Assembly (NCBI GenBank): GCA_963819735.1
Contig: CAWFXC010000002.1
Location: forward strand, 496,001 to 560,000
DNA: 64,000 nucleotides
Reading direction: 5' to 3'
Origin: CAWFXC01 sp963819735
Lineage (GTDB): Bacteria > Actinomycetota > Acidimicrobiia > IMCC26256 > DASPTH01
Shown here: positions 49,728 to 57,108 of the stretch, in pieces
How positions within the stretch are numbered: position 1 is the first letter of the stretch
How the letters are laid out: every line of letters begins with the position of its first letter
Notes under the pieces: model-generated
Databases searched by the model: none
Seen by the model: only the letters and a program-made list of their open reading frames with translations
What the model was told of the DNA's origin: nothing
Program-made: the position numbers and the translations under genes

Positions 49728-49866
49728 GCCGTCGACCCCCTGTGGTTGCGCGTCACCGTCGGACCACGCGCGGCAAAACGGTACCCCGGTTCACGCTTCT
49801 CAGGACCGGGCGTCAACACCCCTCGGAGAGGTCCGGCGTAGGATCACGCACCGACCGAGGAGACCC

Positions 49867-50061
49867 ATGAGAATCAGGATCGATACGGACGCATGCACCG
49901 GCCACGGGCGCTGTTACGCACTCGCTCCCGACGTGTTCGAGCCCGACGACGAGGGGCACAGCCTCGCTCGCGTCGACGTCGTGCCCGAGGGTTTGTACGA
50001 CCAGGCGCGCCTCGCAGTGGGCAACTGCCCCGAGCAGGCGATCACCGTCGTCGACGAGTAG
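49867..50061 (+). CDS. Small ferredoxin with CxxHxxC motif, probably [3Fe-4S]
   Basis: A 64-residue ferredoxin. Cluster ligands C10 and C16 with H13 in place of the second cysteine (CTGHGRC), and C54 followed by proline (NCPEQAI). This CxxHxxC...CP arrangement is that of 3Fe-4S ferredoxins that donate electrons to actinobacterial P450s. ATG has GGAG five bases upstream. The P450 at 57105 is the only one in the window and is 7 kb away, so partnership is inferred. The gene sits between the Liv permease gene (divergent) and the Liv binding protein (convergent). Confidence 0.87.
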   Translation: MRIRIDTDACTGHGRCYALAPDVFEPDDEGHSLARVDVVPEGLYDQARLAVGNCPEQAITVVDE

Positions 50062-50084
50062 GGCACCCGCGCGCGAGACCTCAC

Positions 50085-50115
50085 CGTCCAAACGGCGAAC
50101 CTCACCGGTTGGACG
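50085..50115. terminator. Bidirectional hairpin between ferredoxin and binding-protein genes
   Basis: CGTCCAAACGG (50085-50095) pairs with CCGGTTGGACG (50105-50115) with one mismatch and a nine-base loop. Both flanking genes converge on it, so it probably terminates both. Confidence 0.55.
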
Positions 50116-50190
50116 TCGTCACCTACGCGAACGCGCACCGGCCGGGTCGCCCTGAGGACGATCCGGCCGGTGACGCGTGCGGGGGGAAGG

Positions 50191-51417
50191 TCAGCCTTGC
50201 GGAGTGCAGGTGACCTGCATGCCCTTCGGTTCCGTCATCTTGTGGTTCTTCAGGATCAGGGTGAACCAGCACGGGTTGTGCGGGTGCACCTTCTCGCCCG
50301 CGGTGAAGGTGAGCGGGCTCGGGGCCAGGCCGTCGAGCGTCTCGTTCTTGAAGGTGTAGAGACCAGCGGTGACATCGGCGGCGGTCGGGTTGGCGGCCGT
50401 GATCTGCGTGGCCGCCTTCTCGAACATGAGCGCTGAGGTCCACGTGGTCGTCGCCGGCTGCTTGTTGTCGCCCTTCAGCACCTTCGGGGCGTACTTGGCC
50501 ATCACGTTCTGGAACCGCTTCGTTGCCGGCGTGCTCTTGTCGAGGTACGGGAACGAGTACACCGCCGCGATCGCTTCCTTGATGTTCGGGTCCTTCAGCC
50601 AGGCGTTCTGCGAGATCTGGCCGTCACCCGAGGTGTAGCGCGGGAAGTAGCTCTGCCGGGAGCAGTCACGAGCCAGGTTGGTGAGCGGCGGTGCACCCTC
50701 GATGCCGACGTCGGTTGCGCCGCTCTGCTTGAACGTGATGCACGCTGCGGTGTAGTCGGGCGCAGTGTTGCTCACGCCGATCCCCTGGGTGAAGGTCACG
50801 CCGTACTTGCTCGACGCGCCCTTCATCAGCGGAGCGGCGGCCGCCGCCTGGGGCTGCGAGCTGTCGTAGGTGATGCCGAACTTGGTGCCGCCCTGCTCCT
50901 GGACCAGCTTGGCCTGGGCCTGCAGCCCGTCGATGATCGCGGTGGTGGTGCCGCAGAAGAAGTTGGGATCCGTGTTGTACATGACGGAGTAGCAACCACC
51001 GCCGATCACCGGCACGCCGGCAGCATCCGCGATCGGCCCCCACACCGACTCGGTGGCACCGGCGTACGGACCGACGATGGCGACCACGTGGTCGTCGTTG
51101 ATGAGCGTCTTCATCGCCGCTGACGCCTGCGCCGGGTCGCCCTTGTCGTCCTCGGTCTTGATCACGACCTTCTTGCCGTTGATCCCGCCGCGGGAGTTGA
51201 CGTCCTTCGCCCAGGCGTTGAGCGTCTGGAACGCGAAGTCGCTCGCGAGCGGGATCCCCGACGCGGCGGAGATGTTGCCGATGACGAGTTGACCGCTCGT
51301 CTGGCTCGGCGCACTGCTCGGTGTCGCGGCCGCGGCGGCCGCGGCGGTCGCACCGGCCGTTGCCAGTGTCAATACTGCGAGCGGTGCCGCAATCTTCCAG
51401 ATCCGTGACTTGCGCAT
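50191..51417 (-). CDS. Substrate-binding protein of the Liv-type ABC importer
   Basis: A 408-residue exported protein. Signal peptide MRKSRIWKIAAPLAVLTLATAG and an Ala-rich cleavage region, then a type I periplasmic-binding fold: GQLVIGNISAASGIPLAS, AWAKDVNSRGGINGKKVVIK, DDKGDPAQASAAMKTLI, VVAIVGPYAGATESVWGP. Cysteines are paired as in extracellular proteins. ATG follows GGGGGGAAT. It lies 0.5 kb from the Liv permease gene, with the ferredoxin between. I take it as the receptor of that importer. A second, only distantly similar receptor is at 13928. Confidence 0.88.
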   Translation of the reverse strand: MRKSRIWKIAAPLAVLTLATAGATAAAAAAATPSSAPSQTSGQLVIGNISAASGIPLASDFAFQTLNAWAKDVNSRGGINGKKVVIKTEDDKGDPAQASAAMKTLINDDHVVAIVGPYAGATESVWGPIADAAGVPVIGGGCYSVMYNTDPNFFCGTTTAIIDGLQAQAKLVQEQGGTKFGITYDSSQPQAAAAAPLMKGASSKYGVTFTQGIGVSNTAPDYTAACITFKQSGATDVGIEGAPPLTNLARDCSRQSYFPRYTSGDGQISQNAWLKDPNIKEAIAAVYSFPYLDKSTPATKRFQNVMAKYAPKVLKGDNKQPATTTWTSALMFEKAATQITAANPTAADVTAGLYTFKNETLDGLAPSPLTFTAGEKVHPHNPCWFTLILKNHKMTEPKGMQVTCTPQG

Positions 51418-51537
51418 CGTCGATTCCCCCCGGTGATTCGGTGTCGTGCGACGGTACAGCGATCGTTCGCGATCCGTGCGTCGCGCTGACCAACTGCTTC
51501 ATCGCGGTGCTTCATCGTCGCGAATCGCGACAGCGTG

Positions 51538-51543
51538 TAGAAC
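51538..51543 (+). promoter_or_regulatory. Leaderless-type -10 box of the OB-fold gene
   Basis: TAGAAC lies seven bases before ATG 51551, without a ribosome site between. The divergent binding-protein gene starts 130 bases away. Confidence 0.45.
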
Positions 51544-51550
51544 GTTGCGC

Positions 51551-52006
51551 ATGGCCGACACGCTCGACGACGAAGAACTCGTGACGCGCTTCCACGGGTA
51601 CCGGCTCGATCACGACAACAAGGCGGTCTACCGCGCCCGCCTCGATCACCAACTGCTCGTGATGCGTTGCGCCGAATGCGGCACGTGGCACGAGCCACCG
51701 AAGCCCATCTGTCCTGCGTGCTGGTCCAGCAACGTCGTGCCGACGGCCGTGAGCGGGCGCGGCACGATCTTCACCGTGATCTTCCTGCACCAGGGCCCGC
51801 CGGTGACGGGCGTCGACTACTCCACGCCATACCCGGTGGCCACCGTCGAGCTGGAGGAGCAGCCGGGGCTGCGGTTCAGCAGCACCATCGTGGGCGCCGA
51901 GCACGACGACATCGTGATCGGCGCACCGGTCGCGCTCGACTGGATCGAGCGCGACGGCGTGCCCCTTCCAGTGTTCCGCCTGGTCGGCCGAGGGACGTCC
52001 ACGTGA
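51551..52006 (+). CDS. DUF35-type OB-fold acyl-CoA-associated protein (ChsH2 C-terminal-like)
   Basis: A 151-residue protein with an N-terminal zinc ribbon (C40, C43, C54, C57 in RCAECGTWHEPPKPICPAC) and a C-terminal OB fold (SGRGTIFTVIFLHQGPPV, PYPVATVELEEQPGLRFSSTIVG). In steroid side-chain degradation the DUF35 part of the hydratase ChsH2 binds the aldolase Ltp2. Elsewhere DUF35 proteins partner thiolase-like enzymes. Its stop overlaps the thiolase-like gene start (GTGA), the usual pairing. ATG lacks a ribosome site and has a TAGAAC box seven bases before it. It probably forms a stable complex with the next gene product. Confidence 0.86.
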   Translation: MADTLDDEELVTRFHGYRLDHDNKAVYRARLDHQLLVMRCAECGTWHEPPKPICPACWSSNVVPTAVSGRGTIFTVIFLHQGPPVTGVDYSTPYPVATVELEEQPGLRFSSTIVGAEHDDIVIGAPVALDWIERDGVPLPVFRLVGRGTST

Positions 52007-53175
52007 TCTCGAGTCGCAATCCCGCGAAGGACCGCGTCGCGATCGCGAACGCGGCGACCACCGGCTTCTCGCGCGACGCGGGCGAAGTGAGCGCGGGATC
52101 ACTCGCGCTCGAAGCGTGCGTGCAGGTGCTGCGCGACACCGGCCTCACCGCGGCCGACGTCGACGGCATCTGCGGATCGATGCCGTCGGCCGAATACATC
52201 CAGGCGGGTCTCGGCATCCCCGAGATCACCTGGTTCGCCAACCCGCCGATCCCGTTCGTGAACCAGTTGGTCGCGGCGATGACCGCCGTGCACAGCGGGG
52301 TGTGCGACGTCGTGCTCGCGTACCACGGCCTGTTCCGCAGTCCGATGTTCTCGCGCTCGGCAGCCAAAGACCCGTTCCGGCGCACCGGAGGTTTCGGCGC
52401 GGGCATGCCCGCGGCCCCGCCGGAGTCGATCTTCGGGGCGGTCGGGTATACCGCGTGGGCGGCGCGCTACCTCCACGAGTTCGACGCCAAGCGCGAGTAC
52501 TTCGGCTACGTGGCCATCAACGATCGATCGAACGCGGCGAAGAATCCCGCGGCCGCGATGCGCGACCCGCTCACCATGGACGACTACCTCAACGCGCGCA
52601 TGATCCGCTGGCCACTGTGTCTGCTCGACATGGACGTACCGGTCGACGGTGCCGACGCCTTCATCATCACCACCGCCGAACGGGCGAAGGACATGCCCCA
52701 CCGGCCGGTATTGATCAACGCCGCGTCGCTCGGCATGATCGCCAAGAACGACGAAGCCCAGACTCCGAGCCTGCGGCAACACGGACAGCAGGTGGTAGTC
52801 GAGGCGCTGAAGGCGAAGAGCGACTTCTGGATCGACGATGCCGATCTCTACTTCCCCTACGACGGCTTCACCATCATCACGTTGAACTGGTTCGAAAATG
52901 CCGGGTTCTGCGGGCCGGGTGAAGCCGGTCCGTTCATCGAAGCCAACTGGGACGCCGCCACCAACCGCATCCTGATCGACGGCCGGGTCCCCGTGAACAC
53001 CCATGGCGGCGCGCTCTCGGAAGGCGGCACTCAGGGTTCCGGACACATCCGCGAGGCGGTGCACCAATTGCAGGGCCGGGCCGGCGAACGCCAGGTCGAC
53101 GGCGCGAAGACCGCCATCGTCACTGCCGGCGGCTTCTTCTTCAACGCCCAGGGCTGCACCCTGCACACAGTCTGA
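52003..53175 (+). CDS. Thiolase-like Ltp2-type protein (probable retro-aldolase or non-thiolytic)
   Basis: A 390-residue thiolase-fold protein without a thiolase nucleophile cysteine: the region around residues 80-90 reads NPPIPFVNQLV. The second half has DDADLYFPYDGFTIITL with tyrosines 283 and 286, then GFCGPGE and NTHGGALSEGGTQGSGH, where thiolases have GHPxGxxG. This is the pattern of SCP2/Ltp-type proteins; Ltp2 uses a tyrosine as base to cleave a C-C bond of hydroxyacyl-CoA in cholesterol degradation. GTG start overlaps the DUF35 stop. The exact substrate is unknown, but a retro-aldol role in side-chain removal is plausible. Confidence 0.85.
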   Translation: MISSRNPAKDRVAIANAATTGFSRDAGEVSAGSLALEACVQVLRDTGLTAADVDGICGSMPSAEYIQAGLGIPEITWFANPPIPFVNQLVAAMTAVHSGVCDVVLAYHGLFRSPMFSRSAAKDPFRRTGGFGAGMPAAPPESIFGAVGYTAWAARYLHEFDAKREYFGYVAINDRSNAAKNPAAAMRDPLTMDDYLNARMIRWPLCLLDMDVPVDGADAFIITTAERAKDMPHRPVLINAASLGMIAKNDEAQTPSLRQHGQQVVVEALKAKSDFWIDDADLYFPYDGFTIITLNWFENAGFCGPGEAGPFIEANWDAATNRILIDGRVPVNTHGGALSEGGTQGSGHIREAVHQLQGRAGERQVDGAKTAIVTAGGFFFNAQGCTLHTV

Positions 53176-53188
53176 TCGCGTTTCTCCG

Positions 53189-53235
53189 AACCTGCGTCGC
53201 CAGAGGCCGTAGAGGGGCCTCGCGCGACGCAGGTT
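53189..53235. terminator. Nested hairpin after the thiolase-like gene
   Basis: AACCTGCGTCGC (53189-53200) pairs perfectly with GCGACGCAGGTT (53224-53235). Inside it GAGGCC (53203-53208) pairs with GGCCTC (53216-53221) around a seven-base loop. It lies 13 bases after the thiolase-like stop and touches the promoter region of the next gene. It may be a terminator, but lacks a T-run and could also be a dispersed palindromic repeat. Confidence 0.55.
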
Positions 53236-53263
53236 GGAAGCTTTGCGGTGTCGCGCACACGGC

Positions 53264-53269
53264 TACGTT
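53264..53269 (+). promoter_or_regulatory. Leaderless-type -10 box of the thioesterase gene
   Basis: TACGTT lies six bases before GTG 53276; TTTGCG at 53242-53247 could be the -35 box (16-base spacing). The 12-mer CTACGTTGACGC (53263-53274) is repeated at 54953-54964 upstream of the fused dehydrogenase gene. Confidence 0.5.
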
Positions 53270-53275
53270 GACGCG

Positions 53276-54133
53276 GTGAGCGCCACCACCCCGCCGGACG
53301 CGGCAGCCCTGCGCGCCGCCGACCGCTCCTTCTTCGGCCTCGTGCTCGACGATGATGCCCGCGCCGGGTCGGCGCTCGTCACCCCCGCGTTGATGAGCCC
53401 GCGCGGCTCGTTGTACGGCGGCGCGGGTATCGCGCTCGCGATCGCCATGATGGAAGCGGCGACCGAGCGGTCGCTGGTGTGGACGACCGTGCAGTTCGTG
53501 GGACGGGCGCCGGAGGGCGCTCTGCTCGCGCTCCACGCCGACGTCGCGGCCCACGGGCACCGCACATCGCAGGTGCGGGTCACCGCACACTCCGACGGAC
53601 ACGAGATCTTCACCGCGGTGGGTTCGACCGCCGGCAGCGGCGGAACCCTGTCGGGCGACTTCCGCGTGATGCCGACCGTCGACCCGCCCGAGGAATCGGC
53701 GCCGATCAGCTGGCCCCCGCCCGAGGATGCCGGGCGCACGCACTTCGGCACGACCGACTTCCGTGAACCCGTGGCGCGCGACGACCGCGGCGAGCACGCG
53801 CCACCCCGCACGACCCTGTGGGCGCGGGTCGAGGGCGCGGCGGGTGTCACACCGGCCATGCTCGGCTATATCGCCGACCTGGTCCCGGTCTCGATCCGCC
53901 GCGCCCTGGGCGCGTCGGGCGGCCCGATGGGCGCAGGTGGCACCAGCCTCGACAATTCGCTGCGCGTCGGTCGGCGGGTCGACACCGACTGGGTGCTCAT
54001 GGACCTGCACCCGCACGTGGCGGTCGACGGGTACGGGCACGGCACTGCGTACCTCTGGTCGGTCGACGGCGCGTTGCTGGGCATCGCCAGTCAATCGTTC
54101 GTACTGCACGCGTCGACCCCGCCCGGGCCATAA
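53276..54133 (+). CDS. Double-hotdog acyl-CoA thioesterase-like protein
   Basis: A 285-residue protein. SPRGSLYGGAGIALAIAMMEAATER starts the first hotdog helix, followed by the strands VWTTVQFVGRAPEGALLALHADVAAHGHRTSQVRVTA. The second half (VTPAMLGYIADLVP, GTSLDNSLRVGRRVDTDWVLMDLHPHVAVDGYGHGTAYLWS, GALLGIASQSFVL) forms the second hotdog, as in TesB and related thioesterases. It likely hydrolyses acyl-CoA, perhaps to release a blocked CoA ester. The GTG has no ribosome site and a TACGTT box six bases upstream. A crotonase gene follows after 34 bases. Confidence 0.83.
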   Translation: MSATTPPDAAALRAADRSFFGLVLDDDARAGSALVTPALMSPRGSLYGGAGIALAIAMMEAATERSLVWTTVQFVGRAPEGALLALHADVAAHGHRTSQVRVTAHSDGHEIFTAVGSTAGSGGTLSGDFRVMPTVDPPEESAPISWPPPEDAGRTHFGTTDFREPVARDDRGEHAPPRTTLWARVEGAAGVTPAMLGYIADLVPVSIRRALGASGGPMGAGGTSLDNSLRVGRRVDTDWVLMDLHPHVAVDGYGHGTAYLWSVDGALLGIASQSFVLHASTPPGP

Positions 54134-54167
54134 CCGACGACAATCCGCGTACGAAGAGGAAGCGAAG

Positions 54168-54947
54168 GTGGCGATGAACATCTCCGTCGAGACCGCCGAT
54201 CACATCGCGGTGGTGACCCTTGACCGGCCGCCGGTCAACGCAGTGGACCGCGCCGCGATCGAGGAGCTCCGCGCCGCGTTCGTCGCCATCGACGGCGACC
54301 GCGACGTGCGCGTCGCCATCCTCACCGCGGCCGGCGACCGGGCGTTCATGGCCGGCGTCGACCTGCGGGCGGTACGCACGGTCGCTGACGATCCCACGCC
54401 GCGCTCGATCATCGATCCGGGCTCGTACGCGCGCGACGCAATGTGGGCGATCACCGATTGTGCGGTACCCGTGATCGGCGCCATCAACGGGCCCGCGCTC
54501 GGGGCCGGGCTCGCGTTCGCCGCGTGCTGCGACATCCTGATCGCGTCCGAGAACGCGACGTTCGGGACCACCGAGATCAACGTGGGGTTGCTCGGCGCCA
54601 GCTCCCACCTCCTCCGCCTCGTCGGCCGCTACAAAGCGCGCGACATGTTCTTCACCGGCGAGATCGTCCCCGCCGCCGAGCTGTACCGGCTCGGTGCGGT
54701 GCGGGCAGTGGTCCCGCGCGACGCACTGCTCGACGCGGCGAGGGAGCTGGCCGCGACCCTGGCCGCGAAGAGCCCCATCGCGCTGCGCCTGGCCAAGGAA
54801 TCGATGAACCGGGTCGAGGACCTCCCGCTGCAGGAGGGATACCGCACCGAGCAGGACTACACGGCCCGGTTGCTGACGTTCGACGACGCCGCCGAGGCGC
54901 GGTCGGCGTTCCTCGAACGCCGCGAGCCCGAGTGGAAGTGGCGGTGA
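54168..54947 (+). CDS. Enoyl-CoA hydratase/isomerase family protein
   Basis: A 259-residue crotonase. GTG 54168 has AGAGGA seven bases upstream; the ATG two codons later is an alternative. VTLDRPPVNAVD, AAGDRAFMAGVDLRAV and INGPALGAGLAFAACCDILIA mark the fold. Here the E144-equivalent is present (GTTEINVGLLG), and the second catalytic position is aspartate (ARDMFFTGE). It is the closest to a normal hydratase among the crotonases here. It probably hydrates an enoyl-CoA made by the fused dehydrogenase that follows after 40 bases. Same strand and likely same transcript as the thioesterase. Confidence 0.88.
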   Translation: MAMNISVETADHIAVVTLDRPPVNAVDRAAIEELRAAFVAIDGDRDVRVAILTAAGDRAFMAGVDLRAVRTVADDPTPRSIIDPGSYARDAMWAITDCAVPVIGAINGPALGAGLAFAACCDILIASENATFGTTEINVGLLGASSHLLRLVGRYKARDMFFTGEIVPAAELYRLGAVRAVVPRDALLDAARELAATLAAKSPIALRLAKESMNRVEDLPLQEGYRTEQDYTARLLTFDDAAEARSAFLERREPEWKWR

Positions 54948-54987
54948 CGCGTCTACGTTGACGCCTGTCCCTGATCTGGAGGAACCC

Positions 54988-57108
54988 ATGGCGATCGCGA
55001 TCTCCGACGACCATCTCGAGTTGGCCGGAGTGGCCGCTGCATTCCTCGAACGCGTCGCGGCCCGCAAAGAGGCCCGGGCACTGCTCGATGCCGCCGAGGA
55101 GTGGCTCCCGGCGTCGTGGAAGGAGCTCGCCGACCTCGGTTGGCTCGGTCTGCACCTGCCCGAGGAGCACGGCGGGTCGGGTTACGGCCTGCCGGAGCTC
55201 GCGGTGGTGCTCGAGGCCTCGGGGGCGGCGATCGCGCCGGGTCCGTTCCTTCCGACGGTGTGGGCGTCGGCCGTTGTCGACGCGTCAGGGACCGACGCGC
55301 AACGGGCCGCTCTGCTCCCCGGCCTCGCCGACGGTTCGGTGCGCGGCGCGGTCGGGCTCGACGACGGTTCGGGCATCGTGCTCGGCGCCGGGCTGGCCGA
55401 CCTGTTCCTCGTCCCGGTCGGCGACGACCTCGTCATCGCGTCGCGCGACGACGTCACCGTGACCATGCCCGCGAATGTCGACGCCACCCGCCGCGTCGGC
55501 GTCGTGCGCCTCGCGGCTGATGCTCCCGCCGATCGGGTGTTGACCGGTGCCCGTCCGATCGCGGTGCAACTCGGCCGGGTGTTGGCCGCGGCCGAAGCTT
55601 CGGGCAGCGCGCAACTCTGCGTGGAGATGGCCACGGAGTACGCCAAGGTGCGCGAACAGTTCGGGCGAGTGATCGGTACGTATCAAGCGGTGAAACACCA
55701 GGCCGCGAACATGCTCGTCGCGTCGCAATTGGGCACTGCCGCGGTGTGGGACGCCGCGCGCACCGATGTGGGCACCCCGGAGTTCGAGCTGGCAGCCGCC
55801 GTCGCCGCCGCGCAGGCCCTGCCCGCGTTCGTGAACTGCGCAGAGCTCAACATCCAGCTCCACGGTGGCATCGGGTACACGTGGGAGCACGACGGACACA
55901 TGATCCTGAAGCGGTCGGCCGCGCTGGCCGCGGTGTTCGGACCACTCGGTGCGATCGAGGCCGACGTGACCCGTCTCGTCGACGGCGGCGTGGTCGGCGC
56001 GCACGCGGTGGAGCTTCCGCCCGAGGCCGATATCTACCGCGCCGAGGTGCGCGCGTTCGTGCAGGACTACACGGACCTGCCCGACGACCAGCGGCTCGGC
56101 GCGATCCTCGATTCCGGGTACGCGCTGGCGCACTGGCCCCGGCCGTGGGGCCGCGCCACGGGCGCGGTCGAACAACTGGTGATCGACGAGGAGCTCAACG
56201 CAGCGGCGGTGCAACGGCCCAACTACGGCATCGGCGGTTGGATCCTGCAGACCCTCACGCAGCACGCCGACGCCGACCAGATCGAACGGTGGATCCGGCC
56301 CAGCCTCGAGCACGAGTACGTGTGGTGCCAGCTGTTCAGCGAGCCGGGGGCGGGTTCCGACGCCGCCGGTATCCGTACGCGCGGCACCAAGGTCGACGGG
56401 GGCTGGATCGTGAACGGCCAGAAGGTGTGGACGAGCGGCGCCATGCACTGCAACCGCGGCTTCGCGACGGTGCGCACCGATCCCGATGTCCCGAAGCACG
56501 AAGGCATCACCATGATGGTGATCGACCTCCATGCCACCGGTGTCGACGTCCGCCCGCTGCGCGAGGCGACCGGCGGCGAGATGTTCTGTGAGGTGTTCTT
56601 CGATGACGTGTTCGTGCCCGATGACGACGTCGTCGGCCCGGTCAACGGCGGATGGAAGGTCGCCCGCTCCACTCTCGGGAACGAACGGGTCAGCATCGGC
56701 GGCGGCGCCGGTGGCATTCGCGAGCTGTTCGACCTCGTCGACGTCTACCGCCGCTACGCGCACGGCGACGCGGCCGCCGCCGAGGCAGTCGGTCGGTTGC
56801 TCGCCGAGGAACGGGCCATGCGGTTGCTCAACCTGCGCACCGCCGAACGGGCGGTCGTCGGCGGCGAGCCGGGACCGGAGGGCAACATCTCGAAGCTGCT
56901 CTCGGGCGAGCACATCCAGGCCGTCGCCGACCTCGGGCTCCGACTGCTCGGGCCCGCCGCCGCCCTGGCCGAAGGCCCCGACGCCGGAGTGCCCTCGACG
57001 ATCGTGTTCGCGCGGTGCCTCACGATCGCGGGCGGCACCTCCGAGATCGTGCGCAGCCAGATCGGCGAGCGCATTCTCGGACTCCCGCGCGATCCGCTGA
57101 TGCGTTAG
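54988..57108 (+). CDS. Fused double acyl-CoA dehydrogenase
   Basis: A 706-residue chain of two acyl-CoA dehydrogenase halves. Residues ~1-335 resemble the divergent FadE29-like subunit (LADLGWLGLHLPEEHGGSGYG, ATEYAKVREQFGRVIGTYQAVKHQAANM, LHGGIGYTWEHDGHMILKR). Residues ~350-706 resemble the other subunit (QLFSEPGAGSDAAGI, NGQKVWTSGAMHCNRGF, IAGGTSEIVRSQIGERILGLPRD). ATG follows GGAGG. Two-subunit enzymes of this kind are separate genes in most actinobacteria, including the pair at 38671-41108 here. The fusion would fix a 1:1 ratio. TACGTT at 54954-54959 may be its promoter. Its end overlaps the convergent P450 by four bases. Confidence 0.88.
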   Translation: MAIAISDDHLELAGVAAAFLERVAARKEARALLDAAEEWLPASWKELADLGWLGLHLPEEHGGSGYGLPELAVVLEASGAAIAPGPFLPTVWASAVVDASGTDAQRAALLPGLADGSVRGAVGLDDGSGIVLGAGLADLFLVPVGDDLVIASRDDVTVTMPANVDATRRVGVVRLAADAPADRVLTGARPIAVQLGRVLAAAEASGSAQLCVEMATEYAKVREQFGRVIGTYQAVKHQAANMLVASQLGTAAVWDAARTDVGTPEFELAAAVAAAQALPAFVNCAELNIQLHGGIGYTWEHDGHMILKRSAALAAVFGPLGAIEADVTRLVDGGVVGAHAVELPPEADIYRAEVRAFVQDYTDLPDDQRLGAILDSGYALAHWPRPWGRATGAVEQLVIDEELNAAAVQRPNYGIGGWILQTLTQHADADQIERWIRPSLEHEYVWCQLFSEPGAGSDAAGIRTRGTKVDGGWIVNGQKVWTSGAMHCNRGFATVRTDPDVPKHEGITMMVIDLHATGVDVRPLREATGGEMFCEVFFDDVFVPDDDVVGPVNGGWKVARSTLGNERVSIGGGAGGIRELFDLVDVYRRYAHGDAAAAEAVGRLLAEERAMRLLNLRTAERAVVGGEPGPEGNISKLLSGEHIQAVADLGLRLLGPAAALAEGPDAGVPSTIVFARCLTIAGGTSEIVRSQIGERILGLPRDPLMR

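Noticed and set aside
47544..49841. A 765-codon plus-strand frame opposite the LivHMG gene, rich in Arg, Asp and His
   Set aside because: The composition is that of an antisense shadow of hydrophobic codons; it shows no recognisable domain.
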